DNA from: JBEKTW01 sp049515655
GTDB taxonomy: Bacteria; Bacteroidota; Ignavibacteria; UBA10030; SZUA-254
Direction of reading: 5' to 3'
DNA length: 64,000 nucleotides
Assembly: GCA_049515655.1 (NCBI GenBank)
Contig: JBEKTW010000012.1
Span: forward strand, 39,633-103,632
Shown here: positions 9,042 through 16,144 of the stretch, piece by piece
How positions within the stretch are numbered: position 1 is the first letter of the stretch
How the letters are laid out: each line of letters starts with the position of its first letter
Notes under the pieces: model-generated
Told to the model about the DNA's origin: nothing
Database searches by the model: none
What the model saw: the letters and a program-made list of their open reading frames with translations, nothing else
Translations under genes and position numbers: made by a program

Positions 9042-10022
9042 TTATTCAACAGCACCCAAAACGAGCGAGATCAACCCCATTTTCAGGACGACGCCGTAGA
9101 ATGCTTCCTGCCAGTAGCGCGCCCAGCGGGTAATGTCGACGTCCGGAGGAATCTCATCCATGCGTGGAAGCGAGTGGAGTAATATCATATCACTCTTTGC
9201 CTTGCTCATCAATAGCTCGCGCGTGATCTTGAAATTCGCCGGCGTGAGCGGTCGATCCTTCGTGGCTTCCTGTCGCGACTGCGAATAATCGGCCTGGATC
9301 ACCGGCTCGACCAGAATCACATCGGCGTTCGCGATCGCCTGCTCGACGTGCTCCGCTTCGCTAAAGTTAAGTCCGTACTTCTTGAAATCCGCCTTGTATT
9401 CTTCCGGCATTCGCATGTCGGGCGAGTTTGGGAAAAGCGCATTCGGGGCCGGGCCGACGAAAGTGATGGGACAATCGAATTGTGTAAGCGCATATCCGAG
9501 CGAGTGCATCGTGCGCATTCGCATGTCCCCAACGGCAAGCCAGCGCAGACCGTCAATGCGTCCGCGTTCGCGGAGGACCGTATAGAGGTCGGTGAGAATC
9601 TGGGTCGGGTGTTCGCCCCAGCCGTCACCGCCGTTGATGATCGGTACAGACGACCATTTCGCGGCCTCGTGCGGCGCCCCTTTCTGAAAATGGCGCATTG
9701 CAATCACGTCACCGTAGAACTCGAGCATCTTCACGGTGTCTTTGATGCTCTCCTGATAGTAATCGCCGGCGCGCGTCATTTTGGCGTCGGCAAAACCAGT
9801 AACGTGTCCGCCGAGGCGGTGCATGGCGGCTTCGTGGGAAAGACGCGTGCGCGTGCTGGGCTGATAGAACGCAGTCACGAGCGTCTTACCCTTGAGCATA
9901 TCACTGTTCTGGCGATTGCGGGCGATCGGCTCCAGACGTTCCGCAATTTCAAACACGCGGAGGAACTCGCTTCGTTCAAATTCTTTAAGCGACAGAATGT
10001 CGCGACCGATGAAACTACGCAT
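9042..10022 (-). CDS. Aspartate-carbamoyltransferase-like enzyme (second paralogue)
   Basis: This 326-residue protein has the carbamoyl-phosphate motif PSTRTR (FYQPSTRTRLSHEAA), HPTQ (GEHPTQILTDLYTV), and a C-terminal region HSLPRMDEIPPDVD followed by a QEAFYGV segment. That C-terminal layout is PyrB-like (HPLPRVDEI in classic aspartate carbamoyltransferase). No PyrI regulatory chain or other pyrimidine biosynthesis gene is nearby. Together with the YgeW-like paralogue 700 bp downstream, it forms a pair of distinct carbamoyltransferases in one catabolic series. It may act on a different carbamoylated amine, or make N-carbamoyl-aspartate; the sequence does not decide. Confidence 0.82.
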   Translation of the reverse strand: MRSFIGRDILSLKEFERSEFLRVFEIAERLEPIARNRQNSDMLKGKTLVTAFYQPSTRTRLSHEAAMHRLGGHVTGFADAKMTRAGDYYQESIKDTVKMLEFYGDVIAMRHFQKGAPHEAAKWSSVPIINGGDGWGEHPTQILTDLYTVLRERGRIDGLRWLAVGDMRMRTMHSLGYALTQFDCPITFVGPAPNALFPNSPDMRMPEEYKADFKKYGLNFSEAEHVEQAIANADVILVEPVIQADYSQSRQEATKDRPLTPANFKITRELLMSKAKSDMILLHSLPRMDEIPPDVDITRWARYWQEAFYGVVLKMGLISLVLGAVE

Positions 10023-10102
10023 TGTGAAATTCTCCTTTTGTTTTGATGATTACCATTTTCAAACACTCTACTCAGGCTCTTGGCTGTTAGCCCTTGGATT
10101 AC

Positions 10103-10654
10103 TTACACAATTTCCGACAACAATTCCTTCCTTGGCTGCGGGATAACGACCTTATTGACGAGAAGTCCTTTCTCCGCAACGATCGCCGCACCCGCGTCGA
10201 CTGCCGATTGGACGGCGGCGACTTCGCCCGTCAGCGTGAGAAAGGCCTTTCCCCCCAGCGCCATGGCAAGCCGGATTTCGATCAATTGCACGCGCGCGGC
10301 CTTGACGGCGGCGTCGGCGGCTTCGATGAGCGCTGCCACGGAAAATGACTCCACAATCCCCAATGCTTCGAGCAGGTCGACTTTACTCGTGCCGCCGATT
10401 GCGGGAAAAACCGCGGCGTGCACATTCGGGATGACGAACGTGTCAATCACCGAACCCTGTGCAGCGACGCATCCCGCTTCGACACTCGAGGTCACTGCGG
10501 CGACATCTCCCCCGACAAGCACCATGTACTTGCCCGAGCAGATTGTCCGCGAAAGGATGATTTCCACTTCCGCTGCTTTGAGCATTGCATCGGCGGCCTG
10601 GTAACCCGCCGCAATGCTCGTGAGTTCGATGAGGCCGATGGAGGTCTTAGTCAT
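10103..10654 (-). CDS. PduT-like trimeric bacterial microcompartment shell protein (two BMC domains)
   Basis: This 183-residue protein consists of two tandem BMC domains. The first starts SIGLIELTSIAAGYQAAD, the second ALGIVESFSVAALIEAAD, giving a BMC-T pseudohexamer subunit. The match to PduT is close along its whole length, including SRTICSGKYMVLVGGDV, VIPNVHAAVFPAI and GLLVNKVVIPQP. PduT binds a [4Fe-4S] cluster at the threefold pore through one Cys per subunit; the equivalent Cys39 (TICSGK) is present here. The expected role is electron transfer across a microcompartment shell, and the adjacent PduS-like gene is its known type of partner. No BMC-H or BMC-P shell gene lies in the window. 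Confidence 0.93.
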   Translation of the reverse strand: MTKTSIGLIELTSIAAGYQAADAMLKAAEVEIILSRTICSGKYMVLVGGDVAAVTSSVEAGCVAAQGSVIDTFVIPNVHAAVFPAIGGTSKVDLLEALGIVESFSVAALIEAADAAVKAARVQLIEIRLAMALGGKAFLTLTGEVAAVQSAVDAGAAIVAEKGLLVNKVVIPQPRKELLSEIV

Positions 10655-10724
10655 AAAAACGTTCCATGATTGACGATGGATGATTGATGTCGGCCTTTAG
10701 CCCTTGGCTTCTGGCCTTTGGCAT

Positions 10725-11081
10725 TTAACTCTTAGAGATTTTCGATATCAGGGCGTTCGTCATCTTTTGCTCTGACGTCAGTAATCCTGCAACTTTTTCC
10801 ACTTTCTCGGCTGGGACAAGACAGAGCTCTTGAAGAATCTGTATTTGAGTCTCAAGTTCAAACGCAGAGCCCATTGATAGCTCCAAGAATCTTTTGAATT
10901 CAATCTCACTATTTCTGCTACAGCCTTCTGCGATATTGGACGGAATTGAAACTGCGGCCCTGCACATTTGAGCCTTCAATCCGTACTGTTCTTCTTTCGG
11001 AAGTAATTTCGCAAGATCATACACTTGCTTCACAATCTCAATTCCATCCCTCCAAATAGTCAATTTTCTGAAGTCTCTCAT
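10725..11081 (-). CDS. Four-helix-bundle protein (23S rRNA IVS-encoded family)
   Basis: This 118-residue protein has the motifs MRDFRKLTIWRDGIEIV, KEEQYGLKAQMCRAAVSIP, SNIAEG and EFKRFLELSMGSAFELETQ, a complete and typical member. I choose the ATG at 11081 with GGGAGG just upstream; a TTG at 11093 is in frame but less likely. It lies between the PduS-like and PduT-like genes, an unexpected place for this family, and is flanked by word repeats (GCCCTTGGCTTCTGGCC near 10697; CCAAAAGCCAAGAGCCAATG near 11090). This suggests the gene arrived together with repeat DNA. Confidence 0.9.
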   Translation of the reverse strand: MRDFRKLTIWRDGIEIVKQVYDLAKLLPKEEQYGLKAQMCRAAVSIPSNIAEGCSRNSEIEFKRFLELSMGSAFELETQIQILQELCLVPAEKVEKVAGLLTSEQKMTNALISKISKS

Positions 11082-11110
11082 CTTGCCTCCCAAAAGCCAA
11101 GAGCCAATGG

Positions 11111-12463
11111 CTAATAGCTTTCTATTGTCACACTCTTCCCCACACTCTTCACCACTCCGTCAATACTCGCATGCACTCTCGCCCCGAGTTTTCCTTCGGG
11201 AATTTCTCCGATGCACTGGCCTTTCACGACCATGTCGCCGGGGCGGACGATCGCGAGCGCCGGAAATCCCATGTGCTGGGAGAGCGGAATCTCGACCTTC
11301 GACACCGTGATGTGCTTTTTGATGAACTCCGAGGGATGGTCGTAGTCGGTCACACCGAGACGTTTCACGAGTTGCCTCAGCGGCGTTCGCCTCCCCTCAT
11401 ACATGGGATGAGGTTGAACGTCCATATTCCCCGACCATTTGATTCCCTGTTCCTTCAAATCGTGTTTTGCCTTGTCGCAAGCTTCTTTGGGAAACAGGCT
11501 TTCAGGACACGCGTACAACGTGCAGAGCCCGCACGAGCAGCAGAGCTCTGCGTACTGATTCCAGATATTCTCTCCGGTCGTTGTAAACGAGAGACTCCGC
11601 ATCACTTTGTGCGGCTGGATGTCGTAGCCGAGGAGGTAGCGCGGACACAATTCCGTGCAGTACGTGCACTGGTCACATGCTGATTTCCCTATCCGGTGCA
11701 TCGATTTTTCCGGTTGACGCTTCCGCTGCACAAGAGTATGCTCAATCGGAAGAACCACCAAACCCGCCACCGTCTTTGTGATGGGAAGGTCAAGATTAAA
11801 CTCCAATCTCCCCATCATGACACCGCCGACGAAGACCGCGAATCCCTTCGAGCCGTCGTAGGAGAACCCGCCCGCCGCTTCAATCGCTTTCGCGAAACTC
11901 ATACCGATCGGTGCGAGAAAGGAACCCGGGTTCCTGACGGCGCCTGCGACGGTGAGGAATTTTTCCGTGACCGGGTGACCTTCCGCCGCACGGACGATAT
12001 TGTAGAGAGTCTCGACATTGTTGACCACGACGCCGACGTCGAGCGGAATTCCTTTCGGAGGGATCAGGCGCTTCGTCGCCTCATACACGAGGATGTATTC
12101 ATCGCCGGATGGATAGAAATCTCCCAACAGATGGAACTTGGGATTATGCTTGGGATTATTGGCATGATTGGGATTATTGGAACTTAAGGCCGTGGAGAGT
12201 GCGTCGATAGCGAGCTTGTTCTTCTGCTTGATTCCAATGATCCCGGAACCCGCTCCCGTCGATTCCATGAGGAGTTGCAATCCCCGGACGACTTCCCCCG
12301 GATAATGGAGCATCAGTTCATAGTCCTTATGAATCAACGGCTCGCATTCGGCTCCGTTGGCGATGACGCACCCGACCTTCGCGGAGGCCTTGACGTGTGC
12401 CGGGAATCCGGCTCCGCCCGCGCCGACAACCCCGGCGTTGCGTATTTTCTCTGAAATGCTCAC
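11111..12463 (-). CDS. PduS-like Fe-S flavoprotein (RnfC/Nqo1-type SLBB oxidoreductase)
   Basis: This 450-residue protein starts with GVVGAGGAGFPAHVK and NGAECEPL, the nucleotide/FMN region of RnfC/PduS proteins. Two Fe-S motifs follow: C263-x2-C266-x2-C269-x3-C273 (CDQCTYCTELCP), and C308-x2-C311-x2-C314-x4-C319, the second ending in a CP. PduS passes electrons from NADH through FMN and Fe-S clusters and contacts PduT. The neighbouring PduT-like gene argues for the same partnership. The start is GTG at 12463. Residues of about 95-110 (SNNPNHANNPKHNPK) form an extra Asn/Pro/His segment encoded by repeat DNA and absent from enteric PduS. Confidence 0.9.
   Translation of the reverse strand: MSISEKIRNAGVVGAGGAGFPAHVKASAKVGCVIANGAECEPLIHKDYELMLHYPGEVVRGLQLLMESTGAGSGIIGIKQKNKLAIDALSTALSSNNPNHANNPKHNPKFHLLGDFYPSGDEYILVYEATKRLIPPKGIPLDVGVVVNNVETLYNIVRAAEGHPVTEKFLTVAGAVRNPGSFLAPIGMSFAKAIEAAGGFSYDGSKGFAVFVGGVMMGRLEFNLDLPITKTVAGLVVLPIEHTLVQRKRQPEKSMHRIGKSACDQCTYCTELCPRYLLGYDIQPHKVMRSLSFTTTGENIWNQYAELCCSCGLCTLYACPESLFPKEACDKAKHDLKEQGIKWSGNMDVQPHPMYEGRRTPLRQLVKRLGVTDYDHPSEFIKKHITVSKVEIPLSQHMGFPALAIVRPGDMVVKGQCIGEIPEGKLGARVHASIDGVVKSVGKSVTIESY
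12136..12186. repeat. Word repeat inside the PduS-like coding sequence
   Basis: The plus strand reads variants of TTGGGATTATTGGCATGATTGGGATTATTGG-type units; individual words are TTGGGATTAT, GCTTGGGATT and ATTGGCATGA. On the coding strand they are AATAATCCCAA-type words and translate in frame to an Asn-Pro-His-Lys stretch. The similar words GGAATGATTGGAATGATT also occur at 20971-20990. Confidence 0.8.
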
Positions 12464-12519
12464 AGATGAAGATTCAATTCAGAGGTTAAAATAAGAAACA
12501 ATGCCGGAAGTTCCAAGAA

Positions 12520-13986
12520 TCAGCCCGCCCTGCCGACTTCGCCGTTGAACTCCTCAATCAGCTTGTCAAAATAGGCGACTTCGTCCTCAAAGATTGCCCG
12601 CCAGTACCCGGGATCCCATTGTGCGTCCAGTTCTTCGGAAGACTTCCCCTGCTGTTCCACCCACGTGAAGTACTTGAGATGGTGAATCGCCTTTCTTTCG
12701 TAGTACGTGAGCTCCTTGAAGAAATCGATGCCCTGGTGCAGAAGCGGTCCGGCATGGTCCTTTGCCGCATCGACGAGGGAATAGCTCCCACGTTCCTCAC
12801 GAAGTTCTTTCAGCCGGGACCGGTACAATTCAACAGAGTCCGTGAAAATCGTGAAAACCACATCATTGCTCTTCAACTCGAAGTGCTTTGCCGTTTTTAT
12901 TGCAGCAAGAAGATTTGAAATGCTCGAAATGCCCAACAGCGGCAGTCGTTCCAACTCGGCAGCCGATACTCCATTACCCCGAAGGTACTTCTTCCCGGCA
13001 TCATCATTAAAGAGCCGCAGCACTCTCATGCAATCTTCATCGTCGATGGCAGCCACGGCGTCGGTATTCAGGACGTTATGAACCCACGGCACATGTTTAT
13101 CGCCGATCCCTTCGATCCGGTGCGCACCGTATCCGTTCATGAACAGCGTGGGGCACTGCAATGCCTCTGAAGCAACGACCTTCAGATGCGGAAATTGTTT
13201 CTTGAGGTAATCTCCCGCGGCGATCGTTCCTGCTGAACCGGTCGCCGAGATGTACGCGGCAGCGTTTGCATTTTTCATATTGAGGGAATGGAACGCTTCT
13301 TCTATTGCCGGTCCCGTAACGCTGTAGTGCCAGATCGGGTTGCCAAATTCTTCAAACTGATTGAAAATCATGTTGACGGGATCGTTCTTCAGCTCCCAGC
13401 ATTTGTCGTAAATTTCCTTCACGTTGGATTCGGTCCCGGGTGTCGCAATGACTTCAGCGCCGATCTCTTCCAGCCATTCGAATCGCTCCTTCGACATTCC
13501 CTCGGGCAGGATCGCGACGGCGGTGCAATCCAGCAGCGCGCAATCGAAAGCCCCACCCCGACAGAAATTACCGGTCGACGGCCAGACGGCTTTGTGCTCT
13601 TCGGGGTCGAACTCACCGCTCACCAGTCGAGGCACGAGGCAGCCGAACGCCGCACCGACTTTGTGCGCTCCGGTCGGAAAGTATTTCCCGACCATTCCGA
13701 TGATGCGCGCATCCACCCCCGTTATCGATTTCGGTATTTCGACATAGTTCACAGGTCCGAATGAACCGGTGCGAATATCATTCTTCCATGATATCCGGAA
13801 AAGGTTGAGAGGATTGACGTCCCACAGTCCGACCTTGGAGAGTTTCTTTTTAATCGACGCCGGAATTTTCGCCGGGTCTCTCATTTGCGCGAAGGTCGGA
13901 ATCACGATTCCCCGCTTCTTGCATCGACGGGCAGTTTTCTTGATAACTTCCGGGGAAATGTTCTTTATAATCTTCGATTTCTTCAT
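12520..13986 (-). CDS. Fold-type-II PLP-dependent enzyme (tryptophan synthase beta/cysteine synthase superfamily)
   Basis: This 488-residue protein has the probable PLP lysine in FPTGAHKVGAAFGC and the phosphate-binding glycine loop in SATGSAGTIAAGD; TGNFCRGGAFDCALL aligns with the usual substrate Asn/Ser-rich loop. It is longer than cysteine synthase (about 310) or diaminopropionate ammonia-lyase YgeX (about 400), and I cannot name a characterised member. Within the yge-like gene set the equivalent slot is taken by YgeX, which splits 2,3-diaminopropionate into pyruvate and ammonia, so an elimination role is a reasonable but untested guess. The N-terminal 30 residues are rich in Lys/Arg (MKKSKIIKN..KKTARRCKKRG). 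It lies just upstream of the PduS-like gene. Confidence 0.75.
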   Translation of the reverse strand: MKKSKIIKNISPEVIKKTARRCKKRGIVIPTFAQMRDPAKIPASIKKKLSKVGLWDVNPLNLFRISWKNDIRTGSFGPVNYVEIPKSITGVDARIIGMVGKYFPTGAHKVGAAFGCLVPRLVSGEFDPEEHKAVWPSTGNFCRGGAFDCALLDCTAVAILPEGMSKERFEWLEEIGAEVIATPGTESNVKEIYDKCWELKNDPVNMIFNQFEEFGNPIWHYSVTGPAIEEAFHSLNMKNANAAAYISATGSAGTIAAGDYLKKQFPHLKVVASEALQCPTLFMNGYGAHRIEGIGDKHVPWVHNVLNTDAVAAIDDEDCMRVLRLFNDDAGKKYLRGNGVSAAELERLPLLGISSISNLLAAIKTAKHFELKSNDVVFTIFTDSVELYRSRLKELREERGSYSLVDAAKDHAGPLLHQGIDFFKELTYYERKAIHHLKYFTWVEQQGKSSEELDAQWDPGYWRAIFEDEVAYFDKLIEEFNGEVGRAG

Positions 13987-13995
13987 TTTGATGTC

Positions 13996-14235
13996 CTCAT
14001 TTACTATGGTTAATTGATATCAAGCTCTAAGGGGTTCTTCGTTCTTTGTCATTGGTTCTTAGTCATTGGTCATTGCTCTCAGCTTTTGGCTCTTAGCTAT
14101 TGGCTACCAGCTTCTGAATTCTGTCTTCTGTCTACTTGGTTCCTTGTTCTTTGTTATTGGTTCTTCGTTCTTTGTCATTCGTCACTGGTCATTAGTGCGT
14201 TGTTCCTGCTTCCGTCATCCATCTTCCATCATCCA
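13996..14235. repeat. Degenerate TTCTTTGTCATTGG/TTGGCTATTGG word array
   Basis: About 200 bp is composed of imperfect words such as TTCTTTGTCATTGGTTCTTA, GTCATTGGTCATT, TTTTGGCTCTTAGCTATTGG, TTCTGAATTCTGTCTTCTG and CATCCATCTTCCATCATCC. No gene is visible. It separates the PLP-enzyme gene from the CoA-binding-fold gene. Confidence 0.8.
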
Positions 14236-14240
14236 TCGTG

Positions 14241-14708
14241 TCAAATTCTCCCAAACATCCTCATAAGGAATCGATGGAAACCGTGCGCTCCTTTCGGATC
14301 GACGAACATAAATAGACATCTGCCGGTTATTACCTCTGCGCCGGTGTCCTTTGCAATTTGAATGGATTTCTGGGTTTCCGACATCTGTTGAAACCAGATA
14401 ATCTCGAAACGCCTGTTTGCCACTTGTTCCATCAAAGCGTCGGTGGCACGACGGGGAGTCGCCACAAAGAGATTCCTTACAGTTTGTGGAATACCTGCAA
14501 TACTGGGATTGCATGCCACGCCGTCGATTTGAGTCGCTTCGGGGTGAACCGGATGCACCGAATAGCCATGAGTTCGAAGATGTTCGAAAAGCTTGTATCC
14601 AAATTTCTTCTTATCTCTTGATACTCCTGCAATGGCAATGTCTCTGGCCGAGAGGAATTTTTGAATCAGCTCCGAAGAGGTCATCCGGTCAATCATGTTC
14701 TTTGTCAT
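14241..14708 (-). CDS. CoA-binding-domain protein (YccU-like Rossmann fold)
   Basis: This 155-residue single-domain protein has the CoA_binding_2 pattern: IAIAGVSRDKKKFGYKLFEH, then YSVHPVHPEATQIDG, then a C-terminal GAEVITGRCLFMF. Small members of this fold bind CoA or nucleotides; their roles are mostly unknown. The longest frame starts at 14708, but its first four codons (MTKN) are made of the flanking repeat words; ATG at 14696 or 14684 is a likely original start. It sits within the catabolic series between the SsnA-like gene and the PLP-enzyme gene, so a link to an acyl-CoA product is conceivable but unsupported. Confidence 0.78.
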   Translation of the reverse strand: MTKNMIDRMTSSELIQKFLSARDIAIAGVSRDKKKFGYKLFEHLRTHGYSVHPVHPEATQIDGVACNPSIAGIPQTVRNLFVATPRRATDALMEQVANRRFEIIWFQQMSETQKSIQIAKDTGAEVITGRCLFMFVDPKGAHGFHRFLMRMFGRI

Positions 14709-14814
14709 TGGTCATTGGTTCTTGCTTTTGGCTTTTGGCTTTTGGCTATTAGCCATTGGCCTTGGGCTGCCGGCTTCTGAATTCTGTATTCTGACTACTG
14801 GGCTTCTAATTGAC
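14709..14814. repeat. Degenerate TTTTGGCTTTTGGC word array
   Basis: The gap reads TCATTGGTCATTGGTTC, then CTTTTGGCTTTTGGCTTTTGG, then TTAGCCATTGGCC and TTCTGAATTCTGTATTCTG. These are the same words as in the array at 13996-14235, in the same orientation. Confidence 0.8.
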
Positions 14815-16140
14815 TTACAGTCTCTTCCATAACTCCGCCGCACACTCGCGCGCCCGAGCGTTGATACGTTCTTCGTCGATATTGAGCATCAACCGGCGGC
14901 CTTCCATCAATACATTTCCGCTCACAATCGTCGTGTCTACGGCAAACTGCGACGCTCCGAACAACAGATGACCGAAGACGTTTGTGCCGTCGATCGGCGT
15001 CGTGGCATCATAATCGATGATGGCAATATCGGCAGCACACCCTTCACGCAGCTCTCCCAGCGGGACACCGAAGATTTGCCCGCCAATCGCCGGATTGTTC
15101 ACGAAGAGCGCGTTCGTCACCTCGGACCATCCAATCGACGGGTTGCTTCCGCGGAGGTGCTGCATCCAGAGCGCAACGCGCAATTCTTCAAGCATGTTCG
15201 TCGTCATCGCATCCGTTCCGAGCCCGACGCGTATGCCGCGTTTCTGCATGGCAATAATGTCGGCGATTCCCACGGCATTGTTCCCGTTCGATTGCGGGTT
15301 GTGAACGACCGTTGTACCCGTGCTTGAAAGAATATCCATCTCTTTCTCATCACAGTGCACACAGTGCGCAGCGATCGTCTGCTGCCCCAGTACATCAAAT
15401 TTCTTCAACCTTTCAACGACCCGCATGCCGAAATGCTGCTCGGCGTACTCTTCGTCGCTCGCCGCTTCGGCGACGTGGACGTGAAAACCGGTCTTGAGGT
15501 CGCGTCCCAGCCTCGAAGCCGCCTCCAGGGTGTTGTCCGACAAGGTAAACGACGCGTGAAGTCCGAACAGAGCAGACACCGTGTGATCATTTCGACCCGT
15601 GCACTCGCGAATAAACTCTGCATTTTCATCCAATCCCTCTCTCGCAATTCGATCACCATCTCTGTCCGAAAGTTCATAGCAGAGACAGGCTCGGAGCCCG
15701 GTTTCGCGGACCGCCCCCTCGATCGCCTTCAACGAACCGCGGACTGCCCCGGGGCTCGCATGATGGTCGATAAGCGTCGTGGTGCCGTGCCGGATAGACT
15801 CAATCAGGGCGACGAGCGCGCTGTAGTAGCAGTCTTCGGTTGTGAGCGCGGAATCCAGGCGCCACCAGAGATTTTTCAGAACACCGACAAAATCGCCGGC
15901 AGGTTTTGCCTTCGTCAGACCTCGTGCAAACGAGCTGTACAAATGCGTATGGGCATTGATGAAACCCGGCACAACGAGCTTCCGGCGTGCATCGATTCGC
16001 TCGGCCCCCTTTCCAATCTTGTCACCTTCCGGGACAATCCTGCTGATCCGTCCATCCTCGACGAGAACGGAATGACCGTGAAGAACCTCGGGCGACTTCC
16101 CGAGCGTAACCAACGTTCCATTTTCAATGATAAGTGACAT
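14815..16140 (-). CDS. ssnA: SsnA-like amidohydrolase (first copy)
   Basis: This 441-residue metal-dependent amidohydrolase is read from the ATG at 16140 (MSLIIENGTLVTLG). It has the HxH motif INAHTHLYSS, the SsnA-typical LKNLWWRLDSAL and DHHASPGAVRGSL, the third His ligand in HVHVAE, the fourth in AHCVH and the catalytic Asp in GLGTDAM. Overall similarity to E. coli SsnA is clear from the WWRLD and DHHASP blocks. SsnA belongs to the guanine/cytosine-deaminase branch and is part of the anaerobic purine-degradation gene set, where it probably hydrolyses a ring C-N bond. It follows the fused flavoprotein gene by four bases, so the two are co-translated. Confidence 0.9.
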   Translation of the reverse strand: MSLIIENGTLVTLGKSPEVLHGHSVLVEDGRISRIVPEGDKIGKGAERIDARRKLVVPGFINAHTHLYSSFARGLTKAKPAGDFVGVLKNLWWRLDSALTTEDCYYSALVALIESIRHGTTTLIDHHASPGAVRGSLKAIEGAVRETGLRACLCYELSDRDGDRIAREGLDENAEFIRECTGRNDHTVSALFGLHASFTLSDNTLEAASRLGRDLKTGFHVHVAEAASDEEYAEQHFGMRVVERLKKFDVLGQQTIAAHCVHCDEKEMDILSSTGTTVVHNPQSNGNNAVGIADIIAMQKRGIRVGLGTDAMTTNMLEELRVALWMQHLRGSNPSIGWSEVTNALFVNNPAIGGQIFGVPLGELREGCAADIAIIDYDATTPIDGTNVFGHLLFGASQFAVDTTIVSGNVLMEGRRLMLNIDEERINARARECAAELWKRL

Positions 16141-16144
16141 CGAT

